Positions 31,898 through 42,446 of a stretch of 64,000 nt of DNA are shown here, piece by piece (within the stretch, counting starts at the first letter, position 1; every line of letters starts with the position of its first letter). Below the pieces are notes generated by a model that was not told the DNA's origin, made no database searches, and saw only the letters and a program-made list of their open reading frames with translations. Source of the stretch: Adiantum capillus-veneris (lineage: Eukaryota; Streptophyta; Polypodiopsida; Polypodiales; Pteridaceae); assembly GCA_014529385.2 (NCBI GenBank), contig CM043958.1:121676817-121740816 (forward strand). The letters run 5' to 3'. The translations under genes were made by a program, and so were the position numbers.

Positions 31898-33487
31898 TGT
31901 CATAATAATCAATATCTAATTCTCCTAAATGATTTTCTCATATTAAACTGATCATTTAATGTGGGGAAGTGCCAAGGGAGAAAAAGTTAGAATAATGGTT
32001 AAGTTAGCAGACCGGCCACAGTAGGGATCCAAAGGAGGGAAAATAGGGATCCAAAGAGGGGGCCATCTGCAAAAGAGCCATGTGAAACAATGGGCTAAAA
32101 AGACCCTAAGGTTCAGCCCATTAAGACTTCCAAAATGCTAAGGTTCCAAAATTCAAAGGTTGTGTCCAAAGGTCAACCTTAGGGAAAATTGGATGCTTAG
32201 TGTGTGCCAAAAAGTCTTTCTACATCCCTACATGGGAGGGGGCGAGCCCCAAAGCTAGGGGATGAGAGAGAAAGCCACACACACACACACAGGCTCCCTT
32301 TACACAAAGGGAATGAGGGACACATGTCAGCTCCCTAGGCCAGATGCCCACAAGGTGTGCCCAATTCCTATTGGAAGACCCTTGAAGTGGACCAATGAGA
32401 ATTAGGCTAGAGTAAATCTAGTTTAATTAATTTAAAAACATTTAATAAAAGAAACCAATAAGAATTAAGTGTCCTAGAAGACTATTGGGCAGTCTCCCAA
32501 GGGGTCCAATGAGCATTCAGGAGCCCCATGGCTTGCCTGATTCCTATTGGCCAGGAGGCAAAGGGGTCCAATGAGAGTTTAGTTTAATTATTTAATTATC
32601 TAAAGCTCTCACAAAAGGGGAAAGGGGGACACATGTCAGGAGGCTATCACTTATGCTGCTTAATCCCTATTGGCTTGACCTGGGGAGGTCCAATGAGGCA
32701 AAAGCCAGACTAACTTAGCAGCTAGGGCTCGCCCAAGAGAGAGAGGGGGCTGATTTTTGCTTGGCAGAAAACACACACACTCTCACACTTGACCATGTGT
32801 GAAGGGAAAATACTCTATCTCCTCCCAAGCTTTAATGGAGAGCTCATCACCTACTCCAAGCTTGTGAGATAGAAGCCTACATCAACACTCTCTTGGCATG
32901 TGGATGCAAATCCAACCAAGAGCCAAGCTTCAATGCATGCTCATCTTCTCTACCAAGCTAATTACTAAGCTAAGCTATGCTAATATGAGTGATTATGTGA
33001 GGAGATGTACTTCTTTCTCGTAAGATACTTCTTTTTCCTCTCAATCTACTCTCATACCCTGCTAGCTCTCACCATCTTCGAAGGTGTGTGAGGTCTTGGG
33101 TCTGAGAACGGGGATAATTCAAGTTGTGTTTGATTAAGTGTTTTGCTTGGTGTATGAAGCTTCCATCTTCATTGCACTAGCTAGTCTTGAAGGAACACAA
33201 AGAATTGTATTGTACAATGTCTCTCTTGATGGGAGAAACCATAATACAAAGCCTTTTGGAGGGGGGACCGGCTCCATGCAAATCCGGTCCTCAACTGTTG
33301 TCAATAGCTTAATTGCTCTCTCTTTTGAAAGTATTGTCGATGCTATCTAACTAGGTGTTATGCTTTTTGTTGCTCTCTCCACCCAAGCACTCTTGTAATT
33401 CTCATTAAGAATCAACTCTAATGAAATGCCCACTATGTTCATGCTAAATTCCGCTACACAAAAGATTTTAGGCCATTAAATGTTACA
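31898..33487 (+). repeat. LTR 4 of the array
   Basis: 1590 bp, ending AAATGTTACA before element B resumes. It shares G32523 and T33153 with LTR 3, and G32640 is private. Confidence 0.95.
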
Positions 33488-33492
33488 AATTG
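33488..33492 (+). repeat. Right target-site duplication of the array (AATTG)
   Basis: It pairs with GATTG at 9951-9955. The single difference is G to A. Confidence 0.7.
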
Positions 33493-33802
33493 TGTCAAGG
33501 ACAAAATCACTGGCAGATATCCTTCAAACAAAAATTCAAAAATGTCTAAAACATCGAGAAAAACAAGGAAGGATACTCAAGCAAACCCACAGGATAAGAA
33601 ACCACTCATGACCCGAGTTGAGCGAAAAAAGAAATATAAAGAGTTGAAAAGAACTCTAAAGGAGATATATACGATCGAAATGGAAACCACGGAAGTCGAT
33701 GGTAAGGATGTAATGAGCGTTCCATTCCATTACAAAAAGTATACTCTCCAAGATCAAAAAATCATAGTCAAACAACCTCTTAGGGAACTACGAAGGGCCT
33801 GA
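33491..33802 (+). pseudogene. Element B pre-RT linker, right half
   Basis: Lys-rich frame in phase with 9777-9955 across the array. It is very basic at first and then has VPFHYKKYTLQDQKI. No family was recognised. A stop at 33800-33802 and a frame change precede RT. Confidence 0.55.
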
Positions 33803-33840
33803 AAACGCTAAAAAGATAGACCCGTCTGAACTTGGCTGAG

Positions 33841-34623
33841 CCTAGACCTACTTACATTGCAAATGACTTAATAGAAGAAGAAGAAGAGCTCTTGCTGAGC
33901 TAGCTGAAGGAATACCGAGATATCTTCGCTTAGTCTTACAAGGATCTAAAGGGTGTTGATCCAGAAATCTGTCAACATACCATACCCATGAGAGATGATG
34001 CAAAACCAAGTAGACAAAGGCCATACACGTATAATGAAACATTTTCTAGGAAGATAAAAGAAGAGATTGAAAAACTAAAGGAAGTCGAATTTAATTTTTA
34101 CAAAATTGAACACACAGATTGGGTGTCTCCAATTGTGGTAGTACCCAAGAAGAATGCAAAATTACAAGTGTGTGTTAATCTCAAAAAAGTAAATGCAGCT
34201 ACCATTAGAGACAACTTTCCTCTTCCAATCACTGAGCATGTTTTAGAACGAGTTGTAGGAAAAGAAGCTTACAGCTTCTTAGATGGCTTTTCGGGATACA
34301 ATCAACTTTTGGTTGACCCAAAAGATAAGTATAAAACTTCTTTTGCAACAAAATGGGGTATTTTTGCCTATCGGGTTATGCCATTTGGGTTAACTAATGC
34401 TCCAGCCATATTTCAAAGGTTGATGAGCCATGCTTTTGAAGAATATCTTAGGACATTCTTAGAGGTATATATGGATGATCTATGCGTACATTCATCAATC
34501 TGGGTTGATCATTTTGAACACCTCAAGAAGATATTAAAAAAATGTACACTTTATAGGATTTGCTTAAATCCTGATAAGTGCATATTCATGGGTAGACAAG
34601 GAAAAATGACATATAGTGTCTAA
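33841..34623 (+). pseudogene. Element B reverse transcriptase
   Basis: One frame covers the start of RT (SYKDLKGVDPEIC) through MPFGLTNAPAIFQ and the catalytic YMDD at 34468-34479. Two stops lie upstream: TAG after LLLS, and TAG at the place where related elements have Trp (FA-stop-SYKDLKG). The fingers and palm motifs VVPKKN and FLDGFSGYNQ are present. The frame breaks near 34617, after which the thumb region continues in another frame. RT copies element RNA into cDNA in the cytoplasm. This copy cannot be translated whole. Confidence 0.8.
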
Positions 34624-35509
34624 AAATGGCATAGCTACTGATATTGAAAAAACTCATGTCATTGTTGATTTGCCTAGACCAACAACAGTCAAGCGGGGTA
34701 TAAGTCTTCATAGGGCATTGTGGATATTACCAGTTCATCTACATGTACGCTATAATTGCAAAACCCATGTATAGCTTGATTACACACTTTGAGTGGACCG
34801 AGACACGTGAAGAATCCTTCATGAAGCTTAAGCAAGCTCTCACCTCAGCTCAAATATTGAAAGCACGAGATTGGAATAAGATATTCCACATACATGTAGA
34901 TGATTCCAATTTTTCTATCGGTTGTATACTAGCTCAACCAGGAGACGGGAAAATTGACTTTCCTATTTCTTATGCTAGCTGACAGTTGAACATAGCGGAA
35001 AAGAATTACACCACCACCGAAAGGGAAGGATTAGGAATGATCTATGCTGTTAAAAAGTATAGACATTACCTTTAGCCAACAAGTTTGTGTTCTTTGTAGA
35101 CCACCAAGATTTGTTGTATTTGGTCAACAAGCCATGCAACACAGGAAGAATAGTGAGATGGTTCATCATTCTTATGGAATTTGATTTCATTGTGGTTGTA
35201 AAAAAAGAAACTACACATCAACGAGCAGTTCATTTGTCAAGGATTATTTCAAGAGAATCACCTAAAGGGGTAGACAATGACCTACCAGATGCCTATTTGC
35301 TCTCCGTGGAAATGATACCTCGATGGTCGGAAAACATGGTGTCATTGATGACAATAGCTCAAGTGGATTCACAAATACCACTTCCTATTACGATCGGATT
35401 AATCGAGCAATCGGCTATGTATCAATTACTAGCTGGTAGGCTATACAAAAGAAATCGAGATGGAATATTTCTCTTATGCATTAATCCTGAAGAAAAAAAC
35501 AGTACCTAA
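34624..35509 (+). pseudogene. Element B RNase H and connection
   Basis: Fragments 34743-34982 and 35087-35509 plus the in-frame stretch between them give an RNase H (IHVDDSNFSIGCILAQ, then EKNYTTTEREGL and VKKYRHYL). TGA at 34980-34982 sits where Arg is usual, and a frameshift lies near 35075. The last catalytic Asp, normally in ADHLSR, is Val (AVHLSR) near 35232. The C-terminal part ends in LYKRNRDG, the usual lead-in to the integrase zinc domain. A run of seven A at about 35493 appears to shift the frame just before it. Confidence 0.7.
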
Positions 35510-35515
35510 GTCAAG

Positions 35516-35710
35516 CACATGTTACCATAGTAGGACTTCACTTTGCGGAAGACCAAACTATGCAACGAATTTTGAGACTTGGAGTATTTTGGACGACTAT
35601 GAGGAGTGATGTTCGATCTTTTGTAAAGAATTGTCCTCAATGTCAAAAAAAAATACCCATACCTCATGTAACATTGTTTCAAATGTTACCTGTTCCTAGG
35701 TGGAGTAATT
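35516..35710 (+). pseudogene. First integrase-type zinc module (H2C2)
   Basis: In frame after the A7 shift, His codons at 35518 and 35539 and Cys codons at 35632 and 35641 give HX6H...CX2C, the N-terminal zinc domain of retroelement integrases. The surrounding residues (QRILRLGVFWTTM) fit. A TAA follows at 35710. A second complete module with the same 42-residue span follows at 35900-36025. Confidence 0.7.
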
Positions 35711-35716
35711 AACTAT

Positions 35717-36475
35717 TTGTTTACTTACTTATCAAGCCGAACATTTCCTGAGGATATGAGTAAACGCCGTCAAAGAGCAATTGAAACTGAAGCAAGAGAC
35801 TATGCTCTTATTGGTAACCAATTGTATCAAAGAGGTAAAGATCAACATTTTCGTCCTTGTGCAAATGAAGACGAGTATATTTCGATTATAGAACAAGCAC
35901 ATGCTGGATTAGCTGGAGGTCACTTTTCTAGTGAGACCACCACAAGAGAAATCTTGATGGCAAGCATATGGTGGCCAACACTTTTTGCAGATGCTAAAGA
36001 ATACGTTCGAAGGTGTGATGCTTGTCAACGAGAAAAAATACCAACACGTGTAGATAGCATGCCCTTAAGACCAATGATGGGGACTAGAGCTTTCGAAAAA
36101 TGGGGTATAGATTTTGTTGGGCCAATATAGCCACCTGCTTATAGAACCCAAGCTCAATATATCATTGTAGCTACGGACTATTTGACCAAGTGGGCCGAGG
36201 CTAAAGAAACTCAAAAGAATGACGCCAAAACCACTGTTGCATTCTTATATGAGTATGTATTCATGAGATATGGACTGCCAATAGAAACTGTCAATGATTG
36301 GGGAACTCATTTCCTCAATGAGGTAATCGAGTATTTGATTAATGAGTTTATGGTCATCCATAACAAATCAGCTCCCTATCATCCAGAAGTAAACAGACAA
36401 GCTGAGCATATGAACAAAATTCTTAGTTCGGTGCTGACTAAAGTGGTAGTTCAGGAAGGACAGACTTGGAAATGA
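35717..36475 (+). pseudogene. Element B integrase: second zinc module and catalytic core
   Basis: One frame with a single TAG at 36128-36130. The zinc module uses His 35900 and 35921 and Cys 36014 and 36023. The core has Asp at 36110 (GIDFVGP), Asp at 36296 (NDWGTHF) and Glu at 36404 (QAEHMNK), i.e. DX35E. Integrase inserts cDNA into chromosomes in the nucleus. The frame shifts near 36470 into the next fragment. The TAG directly after GPI may be a mutated codon. Confidence 0.8.
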
Positions 36476-37135
36476 ATCTCCATGCTGCTCTATGGGCTTA
36501 TCGAGTTTCATTCAAAACAGCTTCAAATGCTACACCTTTTAGCCTTGTTTATGGTCTTGATGCCATACTGCCAATAGAATTTCTATTGCCGACATTAAGG
36601 GTAGCACGGAATCTTGAGTGGACTGGACATGAATTGTCAGAAAGACTTGAAGATTTGGAAAAGCTAGATGATCAAAGGCTAATTGCTGTAGCTCACATCT
36701 ATGCACAAAAGCAAAAACAAAAACAGTTTTTCGATTCCCACTTAATCACAAAAATCTTCAAGAAAGGAGACTTAATTTAAGCAACACATTCCCAAGTTTA
36801 AGAAAAAGGGAAATGGACCGTTTATCATTGAAGATGTATCTCCAAGTGGAGCCGTAAAATTGTCCACTCTAGATGGTAAACCAATGGCTAATTGGATTAG
36901 TGGATGTCGTTTAAAGAATTACAATTTGCCGCTAACCAATGAATTGCTAGAAAGAATGCATGCAGCTAAGCAAAGGAAGATTAAACGACAACAGGTTATT
37001 GATGAAGCCCAAGAGGAAGCTCGGCTTCGGGTACTCAAACGAAAAGCTGCTCTTAGGAATCAACAGATACCGATTCCCATAGATGACCGACAATGGAAAT
37101 TACCTAAAGATGCATTTTCAACAGACAATGACTAG
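36466..37135 (+). pseudogene. Element B integrase C-terminal region
   Basis: Two overlapping frames, 36466-36780 and about 36781-37135, give the end of integrase: LHAALWAYRVSFKT and TPFSLVYGLDAILP, then a GPF-like segment (NGPFIIEDVSPSGAV) and DGKPMANWISGCRLKNY, known from non-chromovirus plant gypsy integrases. A Lys/Arg/Gln-rich tail follows. There is no chromodomain, consistent with the Tat/Athila branch. A frameshift sits at 36780. Confidence 0.7.
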
Positions 37136-37144
37136 TTAGACGGA

Positions 37145-37720
37145 ATGGACCTGTGCATCAAAGTACAGCTCAACAATCATAGCACCAATGCTTTGGTCAA
37201 CACAGGAGCTAGAGTAAATGCAGTCAGTTATTCCATGTACAAGAAGGCAACAAGTCAAGCATTGACAGCAGGAATAACGACAATCAAAGGATGCAACAAG
37301 AACCCAACCCCAACATTGGGAGTAATCAACTTGTACGTGATAGTACATGGATGTTCATGTCCTCATCAATTTGTATGCTTACCAGATGAAGACATGAATG
37401 AGACGATGATTCTTGGAATTCCTTGGATGCAGACATACAAAGGAGTACCAGATTGGGATACAAATCAACTAAAGCTATCACCTAAAGGCAAACAACTCAT
37501 TGTTCCAATGCACCGAGCAAGGAGGAATGGAAAGGAAGCAATCAGTAGACCAAACCACAAAGTAATCAATCTTCTCCATCCCCTTGACAAGCAAATTCTA
37601 CAAGTAGCATGCAAGGAGTCAGGAAAATTTGGGTACCAAAAGCACAGCTTAAGGAAAAACCGATTCAAATCTGGGTGTCCAAAACTTCACCAACAAAACA
37701 AAAGAAGATTACAAGGGTAA
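37145..37720 (+). pseudogene. Retropepsin-like ORF downstream of integrase, active-site Asp replaced
   Basis: A separate 191-codon ORF begins nine bases after the integrase stop, in the position where some plant elements carry an env-like gene. Residues 18-26 (VNTGARVNA) and about 89-93 (ILGIPW) match the two hallmark blocks of retropepsins (D-S/T-G-A and ILG-P), with DEDMNETM in front of the second. The catalytic Asp is Asn19, so the protein as written should not be proteolytic. The C-terminal 60 residues are basic. Element B already has a protease upstream, so this would be a second retropepsin fold. It is intact as an ORF. The alternative is that it is a misplaced, decaying protease copy. 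Confidence 0.55.
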
Positions 37721-38230
37721 AAACACAGAGACGAGCATCTCCGAGCAAGGAACCTAACTTGAAATGGATTTGGAAGAAAAAGGAGAACTTATCTTCTCCA
37801 CAAACCATAAAACCAATCAAGCAATGGCGAGTTAACTCTCAAAAGACTCCACCACACCATACAACACCAATCAGACCAAGCTACCAATGGCGAGAAAAAG
37901 CTTGACAACAGTCAAAAGTGCTACGAACAGCTCAAGCAATCAGCTTGCTGAAGCATCTTGATGGTACAATCAAACAAAGAGCACATAAGCTACAAGATTT
38001 TCTCTTTGGAAGACATCAGCAGTAAACCTCGACATCAAAAACCCTTGAGTTAATTACTCAAGACCCAGCTCTTGCACAACATAGTGGTTTGCATTGCATT
38101 GATCTTCAAAGCATGGTAGAGCCAACCCCGGCTATGCATAGACATGATTCTTCAACCCATGCACACAGTCGTCTCGGAGTACGCCATCTAGGAGGGGTGG
38201 AAGGGCACTAAGTAATTAAGAGCAATGTTT
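37721..38230 (+). other. Element B 3' untranslated region
   Basis: A frame at 37609-37905 overlaps the previous ORF. It is basic with repeated Trp-Lys motifs (IWVSKTSPTKQKK, LKWIWKKK) and may be the shifted C-terminus of that protein. Similar Trp/Lys-rich segments occur in element C near 54120-54200 and 58530. The rest shows no coding signal. Confidence 0.45.
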
Positions 38231-38246
38231 GAAGAGGGAGGAAAAG
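38231..38246 (+). promoter_or_regulatory. Polypurine tract of element B
   Basis: GAAGAGGGAGGAAAAG lies five bases before a TGTTAACG LTR start. Confidence 0.65.
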
Positions 38247-38251
38247 TTCGA

Positions 38252-38520
38252 TGTTAACGTGTGATTTTTTGCAAAATTATCTAGTAATGCCCTTTATAAT
38301 TCATCATCAAGGGAAAATTACTGATAATATCTTCCCGATGAGTGTAAATAGTGTATATACTATCAAAAAATCATAAAAAATAGTCCTTTTTGGTTATTTT
38401 TATCATTTTTATTGATAATGAGACTTAAAATCCACTAAGGATGATACATTGGTATCTAGATAGGATGACACAATTCACACATGATGACAAAATCCACACA
38501 AGATGATAATATCTACACAG
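38252..38520 (+). repeat. Start of 3' LTR of element B
   Basis: It begins TGTTAACGTGTG after the polypurine tract and is AT-rich. The end is not defined because the 5' LTR is outside the window. A copia fragment follows by 38562, so the LTR may be truncated. Confidence 0.45.
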
Positions 38521-38561
38521 GAAAATAAAAGTCCTCCCCTATAAGTAAAGAGGCTGCATCT

Positions 38562-39467
38562 TCAAAGTATGTCGTCATACAGGACAAGGTTGTTCTTGCC
38601 TTTGTCTTCTTCATTGTCTTCTACCCTGTGAGTTGATCCTTTGTTAGGTCTCTTTTCTTTGTAGCTTCTGATGTTGTTTCTACTACTGCTTTCATTTGAG
38701 TAGCATCGAAAAGTAGGGTGTCCCTTCTTACCGCATTTGTTGCAAGGTTTGTTTGTGAAGAAGCCTTTTGCTACATGTCCCATTCTTCCATATTCATGAC
38801 ACTTTCTTCCAATTGATGATGTCGATAGTGAATATCTTCCCCTTGAGGATGATGTGACAATAGCCCCTCTTGTGATGTTAATAAATCTTTTTTCTTTCTT
38901 TCTTCTACTACTAGGATTGAGTTGATGACATCTTGGAAAGGTGGACCCGGTTATTTTTCTTCAAGAATTGTGACTAAGTGGTCATAAGAAGGTGGAAGTG
39001 CACTTAATAGTAGGACCACTTTGTCGTCTTATGGTACTTTAACCTAGATGTAAGTGAGTTGTGTGACAGTGCTCTTAAGCCTATTTACTAGGCTAGCAAT
39101 GTCCTCCTCTTCAGTCATAATGATCTTGTAAAGTTGTCTTTTGAGACTAACTTTACTTCTTTTGGCCCTTGCTCCAAACTTACTTTCTAGGACATGCCAA
39201 GCTTCATGTGCATGCTTACATTTGTCTATGAAATGCACATAGTTGTCATGCAAGGAGATGATGATGATTCCTAACACTTGTTCATCTTTGGCCAAATTTT
39301 GTGTACTTTCTATGAGTGTAGATGCCCTAGTATGTACTCCATTGGGTTTGTCTTGTTGTTCTAGGCTTTGCAGACCATAAACATTTTTTCATTAGGTAAT
39401 CCCTTAACTTTGTTTGCCAAGTGTGAAATTCTTCCCCATTGTAATTTTCAATTCCCTTTTCCCCCAT
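38562..39467 (-). pseudogene. Ty1/copia Gag remnant
   Basis: On the minus strand, ATG at 39467 starts a copia-type Gag (NYNGEEFHTWQTKLRDYLM) that soon meets a stop. It continues in fragments 39295-39044 (HEAWHVLESKFG, a conserved copia Gag block) and 38783-38562, which has a complete CX2CX4HX4C knuckle (CNKCGKKGHPTFRC). Stops and frame changes separate the parts. No protease or integrase follows on its 3' side, so only the 5' coding part remains. Confidence 0.7.
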
Positions 39468-40966
39468 TGTGATAATAGAGGGGTCTTAGCTTAGGAGACT
39501 CTCCTAGCCAGTGTCTACCTCTTTACACGGGAATAAGTATCCCAGAATTGAATTTTATTTATTGTGCTTGGATGGATTTATTTTATTGCAAGTTTAGAGA
39601 GAGAGAGAGAGAGAGAGATAATTTATTTAAATTTTGTGAAGCTCCTCTTCATCAGAGTGAAGCCCTTCTTCACAATATTTTGATTTTGATTGCAAAGATT
39701 TGACTAGCTTGATTTGTTGCTTGGAGCTCAGAACCTTGGATGCGCTTTTCAAAGTTCGGTGAAGCCTTTGGTGTTTATGTTGCTTGCTACTTGTGGGAAT
39801 GTCCTCTTGAGGTAGTAGAACTTATGGAACTATCCCTTTGATTGGCTAAGACCTTTCTTGGTCCTTCAAGTTTTGCTACCATGTCGTTACTGTGGGAAAA
39901 ACCTTCAAATTTGAGCTACAGAATGCAACTAAGGTAGGAGGGCCCGTGGGAAACAAGGCCTCAATAATTCATTCTAAATTAAGCAAAAAAGGGAGATGAA
40001 GCTTCAAGCATTGCTGGACCTATTTGTGGAAATAGTCCTTCAATGGAATGGAAAATGGCGAGTAGCATAGGATGCGGTTGGTTAGAGCCTTGAGACTCAT
40101 GCACTGAGGCACGTGTGTGGCACAAGCAACTCCAGTAGGAAATCGAGCTTTAGGGGTGCCGATCAGGGCTTGTTTTTACAAGTTGTTGATGAAGGTGACT
40201 TTGTACAATGAAATCAGACCTTAAATAATCAAATTCATGCACGTGTAATGGTAGACCACCGACTTGTCTCTACTGAGCTTGAGGGGTGCTGAGAGCTTGA
40301 GTTGCACGACAATAAATTTTATAGTAGCAAATGAGGTAAGAGGTAAGCCAAGCAAGCGCAGGCCATGCATCATATGAAGAAGCGAGTGGCCTCATAGCAT
40401 TGCGATGGGCCCGTGTGGAGTCACTGAGTGGAGCCCACAGACAATGGTGATGATGAGCTCAGAGGGTAAGTGATGTGACCCGACAATCAACATTGACCTT
40501 GCAGGCAAGTAAGTGTGTGAAAGACCGAAAAGAAGAGTGGTTCCCACCAAAAGAAGATAGCAAATAAAATCCAACACACACACACAACTAGAGGCAGTTA
40601 TGGGAGAAAACGATCAAAGTTTTGGAAATACTTTGAACTTTTGCAATCTTGACCACTCAAAACAATTGAGATAAGACCTTAGTAACAAAGAAAAATTGTG
40701 GTTTCCAACATAAAACTGCCTGGGAACATACCATTCAAGAGTTAACAACTACAACTTGAAAGAAGAGATGATTTTGTAGGTTGGCTTAACTTTTTTTATT
40801 GTTTCGGAGTGTACAAAAATTTCACACATGCTCTAGACAAGGAGAAGGGATTCAAAGGACTTCCTTAGCTTTTGGACAAGTTGAAAAGAGTTTTTAGAGT
40901 TTTTGGATAGAGTGTTAACAATTAATAGGGTGGATTTGTGCAAACACTCAATTTGTTTTTGATTTC
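39468..40966. other. Noncoding stretch
   Basis: About 1.5 kb without a convincing gene. It includes an AG repeat at 39596-39619 and a CA repeat near 40576-40586. It may contain the LTR/leader of the adjacent copia remnant, but no LTR pair or standard primer site was found. Confidence 0.4.
39596..39619 (+). repeat. (AG)n microsatellite
   Basis: Twelve AG units. Confidence 0.9.
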
Positions 40967-41803
40967 ATGCTTTTAAGATCTAGTATCTTTTATAATTCAA
41001 GGGTTAGATCAAAGAGAGAGACCAAGACTAGAGTCTTAATAGAGGAGAGCAGCAATCAAGAATTTATAACAGAGCCTATAGAAGTCCTAGAACCTATCAT
41101 TGAGGATTGTGTGTTTGATACGACTTTAGAGTCTTTTAGTTGCTACAAAATGGCTTCTAATCTACACGAGAAAGGACCTAAGATAGCTAGTTCTAGTAGA
41201 GTGCCACTAGAGATGATGAATTACAACATGAACTTAGTGCATGAATTTGATAACCAATTTGGGGCAAGGATCGATGCAAATCCCTATAATCACTTTGTTT
41301 GTCAAATTGATGATCATCCCCCATCGTTTAATGGAACTCCTTGAAGAGCCAGCTATGAATAATCTAAATGACATATTTCTGGGATGCACTGCTGCTACTT
41401 ATAAAGTGGTAGAAGATCCAAACCTAGTAGATAACCTAGGATGAATGGTGTCTGAAAAACTAAAAGATGCATTACCTGAATCATGGCCATTGCCATTGTC
41501 AAAACATCTCATGCAAGTCCATTCCTTGAAAACAAAACATGCCTTGATAGATGATATGTCCATAGCTGTCTATTGGGCATCCATAAAAGAATATATCAAC
41601 AAATTTGAAACAATGTCAAGAAAATATTTTTGAAAGATCACTTTTCGTGGGATCCCAGTGATTGAACAATTAATCATACCCAATGCTCCTAGTGTAAGCC
41701 TCCTAGAGCAAAAAAGAGAAGGTGAATTTTTTAAACATGTGCCTTGGGTAAAATGTTTTGTTGCTTTGCAAAGATATCCTACCCAAGGGCATATGCTTAT
41801 TTG
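40967..41803 (+). pseudogene. Unrecognised decayed reading frame
   Basis: Two plus-strand frames, 40967-41344 and about 41340-41803, read as ordinary mixed-composition protein with isolated stops. The second keeps its frame across a TGA at 41442-41444 (NPLVDNLG type context) and then reads ALPESWPLPLSKHLMQV and FETMSRKYF. No domain was recognised. It lies between two copia remnants, so it may be coding debris of an element rather than a host gene. Confidence 0.35.
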
Positions 41804-41929
41804 AAAGGATGAAGGGCAATAGCTTTTTATTCCAAAATTGGAAGGCAAAAAAATTGGCTATAAACACCCTTGAACAAAAATGGAATTTTGAGGCCTTAAG
41901 CAATGTTTTTGTTACCATATACATGTGAT

Positions 41930-42137
41930 ATTGATGTGTGTGAACACAAATAGGACCACTAGGGTATTTTTTCCCTCACTAGGAGATTTTTTCCCCCATG
42001 CATTGTATATATGTCCATCACTCTAGGGCTATCTTATCTTTCCATTGCACACTAAGTAAAACACTCTTTGTTGTGTGCCTTGAGTTCCTTCATCTTTTCC
42101 AAGCTGTGTGCATTTCCCTGCAACCCTATTTCCAACA
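41930..42137 (+). repeat. 3' part of a Ty1/copia LTR
   Basis: The sequence shows the CACTAGGGTATTTTTTCCC and following CACTAGGAG-T-rich motif common in plant copia LTRs. It ends TTTCCAACA two bases before a primer site. The LTR start was not identified. Confidence 0.5.
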
Positions 42138-42139
42138 AT

Positions 42140-42151
42140 TGGTATTAGAGC
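42140..42151 (+). promoter_or_regulatory. Initiator-Met-type primer site of the copia element
   Basis: TGGTATTAGAGC differs by one C-to-T from the standard TGGTATCAGAGC. Confidence 0.7.
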
Positions 42152-42300
42152 ATGTTTCATCCTCTCGGGCTCAGTCGCTAGCAGCTCCAGCACAGTCTAT
42201 TCAGATTTTTGATTCGGACTCATTTTGACCTATGTTTCCACTACAGGTAGTACTATGCAGGTTGTCTTGTCATTAAATATTTGTCAGTGTCGTTTTTTTC

Positions 42301-42376
42301 ATAATAGGTCCTTTGCAATCTTCTACGGTTTGTGTTGCATAACAGGTCCTTTGCAGTCTTCTATGGTTTGTGCTAT
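42301..42376 (+). repeat. 38-bp duplication in the copia leader
   Basis: Two adjacent units (AGGTCCTTTGCAATCTTCTA and its near copy) lie between the primer site and Gag. Confidence 0.7.
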
Positions 42377-42446
42377 ATAGACCGTGCTGTTCCCACTTTG
42401 TTTGTCCACTTTTTGGACATTTTTCTCATCAAGTGCAGCATTTGCC

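Larger units (their letters stand above)
9956..33487 (+). mobile_element. Tandem array of a young chromovirus (element E): 4 LTRs, 3 internal regions
   Basis: The structure is LTR-int-LTR-int-LTR-int-LTR with LTR starts at 9956, 17270, 24584 and 31898, an exact 7314-bp period with no length change between units. Each internal region has an initiator-Met primer site, a leader, one open gag-pol frame of 1604 codons, a structured 3' UTR and a polypurine tract. Only about fourteen substitutions were noticed among the copies, so the elements are recent. The whole array has a single flanking target duplication. Shared variants group copies 1 and 2 against copy 3 with LTRs 3 and 4. Unequal recombination between LTRs, or joining of cDNA at an LTR, would produce this layout. 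Confidence 0.95.
33488..38520 (+). mobile_element. Element B, right part (pol, extra ORF, 3' end)
   Basis: Continuation of element B after the array: pre-RT linker, RT, RNase H, two integrase zinc modules, integrase core and tail, a retropepsin-like ORF, a polypurine tract and the start of the 3' LTR. RT features such as SYKDLKG before the fingers and YMDD fit the Tat/Athila branch, which lacks a chromodomain. Stops and frameshifts are numerous. The right end is uncertain. Confidence 0.75.
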
